Shown here: positions 53,108 through 61,103 of the stretch, piece by piece | Layout of the letters: each line of letters begins with the position of its first letter | Position numbering within the stretch: the stretch's first letter is position 1 | From: Nonomuraea glycinis | Lineage (GTDB): Bacteria; Actinomycetota; Actinomycetes; Streptosporangiales; Streptosporangiaceae | Direction of reading: 5' to 3' | Assembly: GCF_014646515.1 (NCBI RefSeq) | Contig: NZ_BMNK01000002.1 | Span: 765,343 to 829,342, forward strand | Length of the DNA: 64,000 bases | Translations under genes and position numbers: made by a program | Notes under the pieces: generated by a model | Databases searched by the model: none | The model's input: only the letters and a program-made list of their open reading frames with translations | Told to the model about the DNA's origin: nothing

Positions 53108-56100
53108 CAGTAATCGACCTCCTGAGAGCGGCGGCGGATCACGGTGATCTCGTCTCGCTGGTTGCCGGTGGGCCCGAGATAGTTGAACGCGAACGACAGC
53201 TGGGCGTACCCGCCGATCAGGTGCGTGGGCTTGACCAGCAGCCGGGTCAGCGAGTTGTGGATGCCGCCGCGCCGCCCCGACGTCTCGCTCTTGGGCACGT
53301 CCACGACGCGTTCCTGCGCGTGGTACATGTACACCGTCCCCTCGGGCATGCGGTGCGAGACGATCGCGCGGGCCACCACGACGCCGTTGCGGTTGACCGC
53401 CTCGACCCAGTCGTTGTCGCGGACCTTGGCCTTGGCCGCGTCGGCCGGGCTCATCCAGATGGTCGGCCCGCCGCGCGACAGGGTCAGCATGAGCAGGTTG
53501 TCCTGATATTCGGAGTGGATGGACCACTTGGAGTGCGGGGTCAGATAGCGCACGGTGACGCCGTTCTCGCCGCTGTCCCCGATGCCGCTGCCCCCGAGGC
53601 TGGGCTCGCCGAACATCGCGGTCATGTTCAGCGGCGGCCGGTAGACCGGCAGCGCCTCGCCCGCCTCGTGCATCCAGTCGTGGTCCAGGTAGAAGTGCTG
53701 GCGGCCGGTGAGGGTGTGCCAGGGTTTGCGGTGCTCGACGTTGATGGTGAACGCCGAGTAGCGCCGCCCGTCGGTCTCGCTGCCCGACCATTCGGGCGAG
53801 GTGATCACCGGCACCGGTCTGGCCTGGGTGTCGGCGAAGGTGATCTGCTTGTGCTCGTCGGCCAGGCCCTCGAAGGACGTCCCCGTACGACGGCCCAGCG
53901 TGGCGAACCCCTGGGCGGCCAGGTGCCCGTTGGTGGTGCCGGACAGGGCCAGGATGGCCTCGCACAGGTCGCTGTCGCGGGCCAGGGACGGCCGGCCGTC
54001 GGCGACGCCGCCCCGGACGGTGCCGTTCATCCGGGCGATCCGCCCGATCTCGCCGGAGACGTCGAACGTCAGCCCCTTGGTCGTCGCGCCGAGCCGTTCG
54101 AGCAGCGGGCCGAGCGCGGCCATCTTGTCCGCGACCGCGCCGTAGTCACGCTCCACCGTGACCAGCTTGGGAAAGTCGACCCCCGGCGTGGGCACGTCGC
54201 CGGTCACCCGCCAGTCGCGCACCCGCCCGTGCGGGTTGGCCAGCTCGTCCGGCGTGTCGTGCAGCAACGGCACCGCCACCAGGTCCGTACGGGTGCCGAG
54301 ATGGGTCTTCGCCAGGGCGCTGAAGGCGGTGGCGATGGCGTGGAAGGCGGCGAAGTCGGTCCGGGTCTGCCACGGCGGGTCGATCGCCGGGGTGAAGGCG
54401 TGCACGAACGGGTGCATGTCGGTGGACGACAGGTCGTGCTTCTCGTACCACGTGGCGGCCGGCAGCACGATGTCGGAGAACAGCGTGGTCGAGGTCATCC
54501 GGAAGTCCAGCGACAGCAGCAGGTCGAGCTTGCCCCTGGGCGCCTCCTCCGGCCAGGCGACGCTCGAAGGCCGCTGCTCGGGCCCGGCCTCCTCGGCCCG
54601 TACGGACGAGTCGGTGCCCAGCAGGTGGCGCAGGAAGTACTCGTTGCCCTTGGCCGACGAGCCGAGCAGGTTGGCCCGCCACACGGTCAGCACCCGTGGC
54701 CAGTTCTCCGGCGCGTCCGGGTCCTCGCAGGCGAAGCCGAGCCGGCCCGAGGTGACTTCGCCGGTGATGTACGGCCCGACCTCCTGTCCTGCGGCGGCGG
54801 CCTCGTCGGCCAGGTCGAGCGGGTTGCGGTCGAAGGTCGGGTAGGACGGCATCCAGCCCAGCCGCGCCGACTGGGACAGCAGGTCGGCGGTGGACTTGCC
54901 GGTGAACGCGCCGTCCCCGAGTGAGGAGGAGACGACGTCGGCGGAGAAGGTGTCGTAGCGCCACTGGTCGGTGTGCAGGTACCAGTAGGCGGTGCCGATC
55001 ATCTGCCTCGGCGGACGCGACCAGTCGGCGGCGGCGGCGAGCTGCGCCCACCCGGTGGTCGGCCGGCACTTCTCCTGGCCGACGTAATGCGCCCAGCCGC
55101 CGCCGTTGACGCCCTGGCAGCCGGTCAGCGTGGTCAGCGCCAGGAACGAGCGGTAGATCGTGTCGGAGTGGAACCAGTGGTTCGTCCCCGCGCCCATGAT
55201 GATCATGGATCGGCCGCCGGACTGCTCCGCGTTGCGGGCGAACTCCCTGGCGATGCGGGTCGCCGCGACCGCCGGGACGCCGGTGAACGCCTCCTGCCAG
55301 GCCGGCGTGTACGGCTCGGCCGCGTCGTCGTAACCGGCCGGCCACCGGCCCGGCAGCCCGTCACGGGCGACGCCGTACTGCGCCAGCATCAGGTCGTACA
55401 CCGTGGTGACCAGGTGCTCCCCGACCTGTCGTACGGGCACGCCGCGCTGCAGCACGCCGTCGCCGAGGCCGTCGAAGCGCGGCAGCGCGACCGGCACCGC
55501 CTCGCCGCCCTGGACGGTCAGCAGCGGGTCCACCTCGCCGAGGTCCAGGTTCCAGCGGCCCTTGCCCTCCTCGGCGTAGCGGAAGGCGAGCGAGCCGTTC
55601 GGCACGACCGGCTCGCCGGTCCGCGCGTCCAGCAGCACCGTGGCGAACGCCGCCTCCTTGCCCTCCTGGCCGAGATCGGCGGCGGTGAGGAACTTGTCCG
55701 GCAGGTACGCGCCGTCCCGCTCGCGCAGCCGGACCAGGAACGGCAGGTCGGTGAAGCGCTTGACGTAGTCGGTGAAGGCCGGCGTGGCAGAGTCGACGAA
55801 GAACTCCTTGAGGATGACGTGCCCCATCGCCATGGCCAGGGCGCCGTCGGTGCCGGGGTTCGGCGCGAGCCACTCGTCGGCGAACTTGGAGGCGTCGCTG
55901 TAGTCGGGCGACAGCACGACCACCTTCTGACCCCGGTAGCGCGCCTCGGCCATGAAGTGCGCGTCGGGCGTGCGGGTGACGGGCACGTTCGAGCCCCACA
56001 GCATCAGGTAGGAGGCGTCCCACCAGTCCGCCGACTCCGGCACGTCGGTCTGGTCGCCGAACACCTGCGGGGAGGCCACCGGCAGGTCGGCGTACCAGTC

Positions 56101-56775
56101 GTAGAACGACAGCATCGCGCCGCCGATCAGCGAGACGAACCGGGCGCCGACCGCGTGCGAGGCCATCGACATGGCGGGGATCGGGGAGAACCCGGCCACC
56201 CGGTCGGGGCCGTAGGTCTTGATGGTGTGCACGTGCGCCGCGGCGATGATCTCGGTGGCCTCGTCCCAGGTGACGCGCACCAGGCCGCCCTTGCCCCGGC
56301 CCGACTGGTAGCGGCGGCGCTTGACCGGGTCCGTGGTGATCTCCGCCCAGGCGGCGACCGGGTCGCCCAGCCTGGCCTTCGCCTCGCGGTACATCTCCAC
56401 CAGCACGCCCCTGGCGTACGGGAAGCGGACCCGGGTGGGGGAGTAGGTGTACCAGGAGAAGGCGGCTCCCCGGGGGCAGCCGCGCGGCTCGTACTCGGGC
56501 CGGTCGCCGCCCACGCTCGGGTAGTCGGTCTGCTGCGCCTCCCAGGTGATCACGCCGTCCTTGACGTACACCTTCCACGAGCACGATCCGGTGCAGTTCA
56601 CGCCGTGCGTGGAGCGGACCACCTTGTCGTGGCTCCACCGGTCACGGTAGAAGACGTCGCCCTGCCGGCCGCCGATCTGGTGCAGAGTGCGCAGATCCTC
56701 GGACACGGTGCCGGGACGCAGGTGCCGGCCCAGTTTCAGCAGGGCGTCGCTGACCGGTCCGTCCATACCCGTCAT
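53107..56775 (-). CDS. narG: nitrate reductase alpha subunit
   Basis: The catalytic subunit that reduces nitrate to nitrite at a Mo-bis-MGD centre, 1222 residues, close to full length. The N-terminal His/Cys cluster for FS0 is HGVNCTGSC with the later RGCPRGAA. The Mo ligand Asp lies in YADLPVASPQVFGDQTDVPESADWW. It has no leader, as expected for a cytoplasm-facing NarG. AAGGAG is 7 nt before the ATG. A DosR-like box is about 100 nt upstream. Confidence 0.97.
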   Translation of the reverse strand: MTGMDGPVSDALLKLGRHLRPGTVSEDLRTLHQIGGRQGDVFYRDRWSHDKVVRSTHGVNCTGSCSWKVYVKDGVITWEAQQTDYPSVGGDRPEYEPRGCPRGAAFSWYTYSPTRVRFPYARGVLVEMYREAKARLGDPVAAWAEITTDPVKRRRYQSGRGKGGLVRVTWDEATEIIAAAHVHTIKTYGPDRVAGFSPIPAMSMASHAVGARFVSLIGGAMLSFYDWYADLPVASPQVFGDQTDVPESADWWDASYLMLWGSNVPVTRTPDAHFMAEARYRGQKVVVLSPDYSDASKFADEWLAPNPGTDGALAMAMGHVILKEFFVDSATPAFTDYVKRFTDLPFLVRLRERDGAYLPDKFLTAADLGQEGKEAAFATVLLDARTGEPVVPNGSLAFRYAEEGKGRWNLDLGEVDPLLTVQGGEAVPVALPRFDGLGDGVLQRGVPVRQVGEHLVTTVYDLMLAQYGVARDGLPGRWPAGYDDAAEPYTPAWQEAFTGVPAVAATRIAREFARNAEQSGGRSMIIMGAGTNHWFHSDTIYRSFLALTTLTGCQGVNGGGWAHYVGQEKCRPTTGWAQLAAAADWSRPPRQMIGTAYWYLHTDQWRYDTFSADVVSSSLGDGAFTGKSTADLLSQSARLGWMPSYPTFDRNPLDLADEAAAAGQEVGPYITGEVTSGRLGFACEDPDAPENWPRVLTVWRANLLGSSAKGNEYFLRHLLGTDSSVRAEEAGPEQRPSSVAWPEEAPRGKLDLLLSLDFRMTSTTLFSDIVLPAATWYEKHDLSSTDMHPFVHAFTPAIDPPWQTRTDFAAFHAIATAFSALAKTHLGTRTDLVAVPLLHDTPDELANPHGRVRDWRVTGDVPTPGVDFPKLVTVERDYGAVADKMAALGPLLERLGATTKGLTFDVSGEIGRIARMNGTVRGGVADGRPSLARDSDLCEAILALSGTTNGHLAAQGFATLGRRTGTSFEGLADEHKQITFADTQARPVPVITSPEWSGSETDGRRYSAFTINVEHRKPWHTLTGRQHFYLDHDWMHEAGEALPVYRPPLNMTAMFGEPSLGGSGIGDSGENGVTVRYLTPHSKWSIHSEYQDNLLMLTLSRGGPTIWMSPADAAKAKVRDNDWVEAVNRNGVVVARAIVSHRMPEGTVYMYHAQERVVDVPKSETSGRRGGIHNSLTRLLVKPTHLIGGYAQLSFAFNYLGPTGNQRDEITVIRRRSQEVDY

Positions 56776-56876
56776 GAGTGCACTCCTTCATCTCGGGCGA
56801 TAAGCCCGGACATGCCCGCTAGCAGGGGTTTAATCCGTGACTTCGGCCAGCTTGCCGGAGCCCTTTTCACGTTGTC

Positions 56877-56892
56877 AGGGACGAAAGTCCTG
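56877..56892. promoter_or_regulatory. DosR/DevR-like box upstream of narG
   Basis: AGGGACGAAAGTCCTG: GGAC and GTCC separated by GAAA, resembling the DosR consensus GGGAC-N4-GTCCC. It is about 100 nt before the narG ATG. Confidence 0.55.
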
Positions 56893-56915
56893 TCCCGGTC
56901 GCCGAACCGCCCGCG

Positions 56916-58139
56916 TCACCGTGCGGGCACCGCCTGGCGCCGCTGGGCCGTGGCGCGCACCACGGTGACCGTCAGCAGCAAGGTCAGCGCCGACACCATG
57001 GCCAGCAGCGCCAGCCCCAGGCCGTACGAGCCGAACCGGCTGTAGACCTCGCCCATCACCAGCGGCGGCACGAAGCCGCCCAGCCCGCCGGCCGCGCCGA
57101 CCAGGCCGGTGACCGAGCCCACCTTGTCCGCCGGGGCCGCCGCCGCGACCAGGGCGAAGGTGGCCCCGCTGCCCGCGCCCAGCGCGGCGGCCATGATGAG
57201 GAACGCGGCCGTGCCCAGCATCATCAGCGGCGGCGTGAACGCCTCCACCGAGGCGCAGACCGCGACGATGGTGAACACCCCGGCCAGCACCGGGATCGGC
57301 CCCAGCCGGTCCGACAGCCAGCCGCCGACGGGACGCATCGCGACGGCCAGGACCACGAACCCGGCCATCCGGTCGGACGCGTCGGCCTGCTCCAGGCCGT
57401 ACGCGGACTCCAGGTAGACCGGCAGGTAGACGGAGAAGGCGACGTACCCGCCGAACGCCACCGCGTACAGCAGGCAGGCCTGCCAGGTGATCGGCAGTCG
57501 CACGGCCGCGCGCAGGCGCGCCAGGGTGGACTCCGCCGGAGCGGTACGGCCCGGCGCGTCCCGCAGCACGACCCAGGCCACCACGGCGTAGACGGCGAGC
57601 ACGGCGGCGGTGATCAGGAACGGGGTGGCCGGACCGCCGGCCCTGACCAGCTTGACCGTGGTCAGCGCGCTGATCGCGGTGCCGCCCATGCCCATGCCGA
57701 ACACCCCGATGGCCAGCCCGCGCCGTCCGGGCGGGAACCAGGCGCTGACGAACGGCACGCCCACGGCGAACACCGTTCCGCCGATGCCCAGGAAGAACCC
57801 GCCCACCAGCAGCGCCGCCAGCGAACTCTGCCCGAGCACGCCGATGAACAGCACCGGGACGATGGTGGCCGCCGAGACCAGCGGGAACATCACCCGGCCG
57901 CCGTACCGGTCGGTGAGCGCGCCGACGGGGATGCGGCCGAGCGATCCGACGATCACCGGCACCGCGACCAGGAGCGCCTGCTCGCCGGCCGACAGGCTGA
58001 GCAGGTCCTTGAACCGGGGGCCCAGCGGGCTCAGCAGCGCCCACGCCCAGAAGTTCACCGCGAATCCCACGGTCGCCAACGCCAGCATCACCATGGGCCG
58101 GTTGGCCGGGCCGCGCGGGCCGGTCGGGTCGGTGCTCAT
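56916..58139 (-). CDS. narK: nitrate/nitrite MFS transporter
   Basis: A nitrate/nitrite porter of the MFS NNP group, 407 residues with about 12 helices. The family segment FFLGIGGTVFAVGVPFVSAWFPPGRRGLAIGVFGMGMGG is clear (shown here in part as GVPFVSAWFPP and GVFGMGMGG). The ATG chosen follows GAGGA by 9 nt; a longer in-frame reading runs through the promoter. Same strand as narGHJI and just upstream of it, each with its own DosR-like box. Confidence 0.92.
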   Translation of the reverse strand: MSTDPTGPRGPANRPMVMLALATVGFAVNFWAWALLSPLGPRFKDLLSLSAGEQALLVAVPVIVGSLGRIPVGALTDRYGGRVMFPLVSAATIVPVLFIGVLGQSSLAALLVGGFFLGIGGTVFAVGVPFVSAWFPPGRRGLAIGVFGMGMGGTAISALTTVKLVRAGGPATPFLITAAVLAVYAVVAWVVLRDAPGRTAPAESTLARLRAAVRLPITWQACLLYAVAFGGYVAFSVYLPVYLESAYGLEQADASDRMAGFVVLAVAMRPVGGWLSDRLGPIPVLAGVFTIVAVCASVEAFTPPLMMLGTAAFLIMAAALGAGSGATFALVAAAAPADKVGSVTGLVGAAGGLGGFVPPLVMGEVYSRFGSYGLGLALLAMVSALTLLLTVTVVRATAQRRQAVPAR

Positions 58140-58204
58140 GTTCGTCCGTCCTCGGATCGTGGGGCATCGGCTGAATCCCACCGCAGCAGGCTCATGCCCT
58201 CGTA

Positions 58205-58218
58205 GGGACAAAGGTCCC
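58205..58218. promoter_or_regulatory. DosR/DevR-like box upstream of narK
   Basis: GGGAC-AAAG-GTCCC, a perfect dyad matching the core DosR consensus. It lies about 66 nt before the narK ATG. Confidence 0.72.
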
Positions 58219-58269
58219 CTGCGCGAAGTGCTTTGTGCTGTCTTTGCCGGGCCGATCGGCAGCCGGAAG

Positions 58270-58298
58270 TTGCGAAGCGGAACTGTGTTCCGTATCGT
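58270..58298 (+). promoter_or_regulatory. promoter of the serine alpha/beta hydrolase
   Basis: TTGCGA and TATCGT spaced by 17 nt. The spacer contains a perfect 13-bp dyad. Confidence 0.6.
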
Positions 58299-58315
58299 AG
58301 GCGGAGCAACGTTCC
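58279..58315. promoter_or_regulatory. two 13-bp dyads, putative operators
   Basis: GGAAC-TGT-GTTCC (58279-58291) is perfect. GGAGC-AAC-GTTCC (58303-58315) has one mismatch. The centres are 24 bp apart. The first fills the promoter spacer and the second follows the -10, so a repressor is likely; no adjacent gene for it is evident. Confidence 0.5.
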
Positions 58316-58338
58316 ACTTTGCTTGTGAAAGGCACCCC

Positions 58339-59244
58339 ATGTCCGACTCACCCGTGCCCACCATGGTGCTGTCCGCCCGGCCGGTCATCCTGCCCGTCCC
58401 GGGCCGCGGCGAGGATCTCCAGGTCCGCGTGTCCGCCCCCGCGACCGGCCGCGACCTGCCCGTCATCGTCTTCTCGCACGGCTTCGGCATGTCGATGAAC
58501 GGCTACGGGCCGCTGGCGGACCACTGGGCCGCGCAAGGCTTCGTGGTCCTGCAGCCCACCCACCTGGACTCCAGGACGCTCGGCCTCCCGCCTTCGGATC
58601 CCCGTACGCCGGACATCTGGCGGATCCGTATCGAAGACCTCAAGCACGTCATGGACGGGCTCGACATCCTCGAAGCCGCCGTACCCGGCCTCGGCGGACG
58701 TCTCGACCGGGACCGCATCGCGGTGGCCGGCCACTCCTGGGGCGCCCAGAGCGCGAGCACGCTGCTGGGCGCGCGCATCCTGGACGCCGACGGCGTGCCC
58801 GGCGAGGACCTGTCCGACCCTCGCGTCAAGGCGGGCGTGCTGCTCGCCCTGACCGGCCTGGGCGACGACCTGACCCCGTTCGCGGCCGAGCACTTCCCCT
58901 TCATGAAGCCGTACTTCGGCGACATGACCACCCCGGCGCTCATCGTCGCGGGGGACCACGACCAGTCCGCGCTGTCCACCCGTGGCCCGGACTGGTTCAT
59001 CGACCCGTACGTGCACAGCTCCGGGAGCAAGGGCCTGCTCACGCTGTTCGGGGGAGAGCACTCGCTGGGCGGCGTCTCCGGGTACGAGGCCGCCGAGACG
59101 ACGGACGAGGACCCGGCCCGCGTCGCCCTGGTCCAGCGGCTCACCACCGCCTTCCTGCGCAGCGCCCTCTACCCCGAGGACACCGGCTGGAAGGCCGCCC
59201 TGGAGGAGGACCTCGGCCCGCAGGGAAAGCTGGAGAGCAAGTAA
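58339..59244 (+). CDS. alpha/beta hydrolase, serine nucleophile
   Basis: A cytosolic hydrolase, 301 residues, resembling chlorophyllase or platelet-activating-factor acetylhydrolase-like enzymes. The oxyanion region is VIVFSHGFGMSMNGY, the nucleophile Ser is in VAGHSWGAQ, the acid probably in VAGDHDQSA and the His in FGGEHSLGG. The chosen ATG lies after the predicted promoter and two dyads; a far longer in-frame reading crosses the narK promoter and is not credible. Divergent from narK. Substrate unknown. Confidence 0.88.
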   Translation: MSDSPVPTMVLSARPVILPVPGRGEDLQVRVSAPATGRDLPVIVFSHGFGMSMNGYGPLADHWAAQGFVVLQPTHLDSRTLGLPPSDPRTPDIWRIRIEDLKHVMDGLDILEAAVPGLGGRLDRDRIAVAGHSWGAQSASTLLGARILDADGVPGEDLSDPRVKAGVLLALTGLGDDLTPFAAEHFPFMKPYFGDMTTPALIVAGDHDQSALSTRGPDWFIDPYVHSSGSKGLLTLFGGEHSLGGVSGYEAAETTDEDPARVALVQRLTTAFLRSALYPEDTGWKAALEEDLGPQGKLESK

Positions 59245-59260
59245 GCCTGCCCCAGGCCGC

Positions 59261-59296
59261 ACCCGGAGTCGGCCTTACCCGCCCGCCGGCTCGGGT
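59261..59296. terminator. imperfect hairpin after the hydrolase
   Basis: ACCCGGAGTCGGC pairs with GCCGGCTCGGGT through 12 bp with one bulged G and one GU, and an 11-nt loop. It lies between convergent genes. Confidence 0.45.
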
Positions 59297-59330
59297 GTGA
59301 TGCGCTCCCAGGCGGCCACCGAGCTCCTGA

Positions 59331-60470
59331 TCATCTGGTGTCGCACAGAGCTCGGTTGACGAGCCGGTTGACGGCGGCGTCGATCTGGACAATGCGCTTC
59401 GCCGAATCGAAGCGCTCGGTCGAAACGGAGATCACCACACTGCGTTTCCCATCGGCGGTGACGCCCGTTCTGGTCATGAAGCCGAGGATGTCCCCGCCGT
59501 GCCCTACGTACGTGCCGCCACAAGGAAGTGGGCGTTGCACCAGGCCGAGTCCGTAGCGGGCGCCCGGCCAGATGCGCCGCAGCTCCGTGGCCACGGGAAC
59601 GGTTCTGCGCATCTCAGCGAGCTCCGCGGGCCGCAGGAGTTCGCCGCCGAGCAGGGCTGTGAAGAAGCGATCGAGGTCTGCCGTGGTGGAGATGAGCCCG
59701 CCCGAGGCGTCCGCGTCGCGATGCCGGGTGGTGTCGACGAATCCCTCGCTGGTCTTGAACACGGTGTACCCGCGCGCGTGGGGCCGCGGCAGCTCGGCCG
59801 ACCCCGCGGGCCAGCGCGTGTGCTTCAGGCCCAGCGGCTCGATGACGCGCCGTTTCACCTCCTCATGCCAGGGGCGGGCGGTCGCCTTCTCGATGATCAG
59901 GCCGAGGGTGGCGTACCCGGTGTTGGCGTAGAGCCAGCCCTTGCCGGGTGCGAAGGCCGGCTTGTGGCGCATCGCCCTGGAGATGACCTGCTGCGGGGTG
60001 AAGGTGTCGTGCCGGTGGCGGCGGTATTGGCGGGAGGACGCGATGGCGGTCGGGTACGGGTAGTCATCGACGAGCCCGCTGGTGTGCTGGAGCAGGTCGC
60101 GGACGGTGATCTTCCGCCCGTCGTCGCCGCGCCCTTTGATCAGCCCGGGTAACCACCTGTCCACGGTGTCGTCGAGTGCCAGCTTCCCCTCACCGACCAG
60201 TTGCAGCACCACGGTGGCGACGAAAGTCTTGTTGCTGGAGCCGATCCGGAAATATCCGTTCGGTGGTACCGGGCCCCTCGTCCGGAGATCGGCTACGCCG
60301 GCCACCGCGACCATGCTCCTGCCCTCGCTGGTGACCCGCGCCTGCACCCCGGTGACTCCGCCGGCGACGATCCTCTCGGCATCCCGCCGTAGGTCCGGCC
60401 GGCCGTATTCGGGTGCGACATTGAGCGAGGCGGTCAGCGCGGCGACCATGGCCACATGTGTGACGAACAT
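59331..60470 (-). CDS. class C beta-lactamase-fold serine hydrolase
   Basis: An exported penicillin-binding-protein/beta-lactamase-fold hydrolase, 379 residues. The catalytic SxxK is Ser78-x-x-Lys81 in GSSNKTF. The YxN is in WLYANTGY, and the third motif is GHGGD in place of KTG, typical of esterase or D-peptidase members. A short hydrophobic N-terminus (MFVTHVAMVAALTASLNVA) acts as a signal or anchor. The ribosome site is weak. It lies divergent from the Y RNA-rsr locus. Function may be D-aminopeptidase, esterase or carboxypeptidase. Confidence 0.87.
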   Translation of the reverse strand: MFVTHVAMVAALTASLNVAPEYGRPDLRRDAERIVAGGVTGVQARVTSEGRSMVAVAGVADLRTRGPVPPNGYFRIGSSNKTFVATVVLQLVGEGKLALDDTVDRWLPGLIKGRGDDGRKITVRDLLQHTSGLVDDYPYPTAIASSRQYRRHRHDTFTPQQVISRAMRHKPAFAPGKGWLYANTGYATLGLIIEKATARPWHEEVKRRVIEPLGLKHTRWPAGSAELPRPHARGYTVFKTSEGFVDTTRHRDADASGGLISTTADLDRFFTALLGGELLRPAELAEMRRTVPVATELRRIWPGARYGLGLVQRPLPCGGTYVGHGGDILGFMTRTGVTADGKRSVVISVSTERFDSAKRIVQIDAAVNRLVNRALCDTR

Positions 60471-60611
60471 GAGCGTTTCTTTCTGTCGGCATGCGTGATC
60501 GGGCGCGTTCCACGATCGCGGGAAGCACGCATGCCGGCATCGGCCGTTCGACTGATCCGGGCTGGACGATCGGCCGATCGACTATGTGTATTCGCGTCTC
60601 GCCGCGTGGCC

Positions 60612-60633
60612 GCGCAAGTAAAAGAACTTGCGC
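60612..60633. repeat. perfect 8-bp inverted repeat before the Y RNAs
   Basis: GCGCAAGT and ACTTGCGC with an AAAAGA loop. It lies in the divergent control region between the serine hydrolase and the first Y RNA. An operator or a small hairpin are both possible. No clear promoter for the Y RNAs could be assigned between it and the first RNA. Confidence 0.6.
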
Positions 60634-60689
60634 TCTCATCAGCCTCCCATGCATTCTCATATCCGTATCCGCTCTCGGTTCGACGGTTT

Positions 60690-60859
60690 ATCGGTGCGGT
60701 TCGGAGAGGACACGGGTCGAAGTTCGTCGGTTACCACTTTTAATGGGGCGGTCGCAGGTTCGAGTCCTGCCCGGGGTCACGGCTCCGGTAGCTCAGCTGG
60801 TAGAGCACCTGAACACCGGTGAACATCCCACATCCGTGTCTTCTCCGAACCACACCGAT
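60690..60859 (+). ncRNA. Y RNA 1 (YrlA-like) with permuted tRNA module
   Basis: A predicted Ro60-binding Y RNA of about 170 nt. The ends form a long helix: 60698-60715 pairs with 60834-60851 over 18 bp (one GU). After one C-A mismatch, 7 more pairs extend it to 60690/60859. Inside comes GGGTCGAAG opposite CACATCCG, the presumed Ro60-binding bulge. A second helix of 10 pairs (60722-60731 with 60815-60824) leads to a tRNA-like module in permuted order. That module has a T arm (GCAGG-TTCGAGT-CCTGC, 60754-60770), an acceptor stem of 7 pairs (60771-60777 with 60782-60788) capped by CACG, and a D arm (GCTC-AGCTGGTA-GAGC, 60791-60806). Bacterial YrlA RNAs are known tRNA mimics that gate Ro60. Exact ends and promoter are not determined. 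Confidence 0.87.
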
Positions 60860-60904
60860 CCCTTCGTGAGCCCTACCGGGAGCACGACTCGAATTCTGCT
60901 GGTA

Positions 60905-61055
60905 AAGGTCTGGAGGGCGGGTCGAAGTCGTTCGGTTATCTCCGGAACCGGCGGTCGCGGGGTTCAATTCCCCGCTGTGCGGCTTGGCCGTGCATAGCTC
61001 AGTGGTAGAGCTTCGGTTTTGATCCGATCGGCACACCCATATCCGCCCTCCCCTT
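60905..61055 (+). ncRNA. Y RNA 2 (YrlA-like), diverged tandem copy
   Basis: A second Y RNA of about 150 nt, 45 nt after the first. The closing helix pairs 60912-60920 with 61043-61051 (9 bp, GGAGGGCGG) and continues past a 3-nt bulge as AAGG/CCTT. The bulge strands GGGTCGAAG and CATATCCG match Y RNA 1. The second helix (60927-60935 with 61024-61032) has one T-T mismatch. The tRNA-like part again runs T arm (CGGGG-TTCAATT-CCCCG, 60958-60974), capped acceptor stem (60976-60983 with 60987-60994, TTG loop), then D arm (GCTC-AGTGGTA-GAGC, 60997-61011). Primary sequence differs a lot from copy 1 while pairing is kept, strong evidence for selection on structure. It may be transcribed with rsr. Confidence 0.85.
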
Positions 61056-61058
61056 CTC

Positions 61059-61085
61059 CCCACATCCGCCGCCAGGCGGGTCGAA
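61059..61085 (+). promoter_or_regulatory. Y-RNA-like hairpin in the rsr leader
   Basis: CCGCC (61066-61070) and GGCGG (61075-61079) form a 5-bp stem with a GCCA loop, extended by a UG and a UA pair. The flanking strands are CCCACATCCG, a 10-nt match to the 3' strand of Y RNA 1, and GGCGGGTCGAA, an 11-nt match to the 5' strand of Y RNA 2. Thus the Ro60-binding-like bulged helix is rebuilt with its other end closed. It ends just before the rsr Shine-Dalgarno GGAGG (61093-61097), so Ro60 could block its own translation (inference). Confidence 0.6.
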
Positions 61086-61103
61086 ACCCCTTGGAGGCCG
61101 TTC

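Noticed and set aside
52971..56800. Long plus-strand frames opposite narG and narH.
   Set aside because: They are antisense to unmistakable nitrate reductase subunits.
60612..60633. Intrinsic terminator.
   Set aside because: No plus-strand gene precedes it, it lies on the promoter side of the divergent serine hydrolase, and no T-run follows. Kept as an inverted repeat only.
60750..61020. Two tRNA genes, suggested by perfect T-arm and D-arm sequences.
   Set aside because: In both cases the T arm comes before the D arm, joined by a short acceptor-like cap, and no complete anticodon arm or 3' end follows. They fit permuted tRNA-like modules of Y RNAs.
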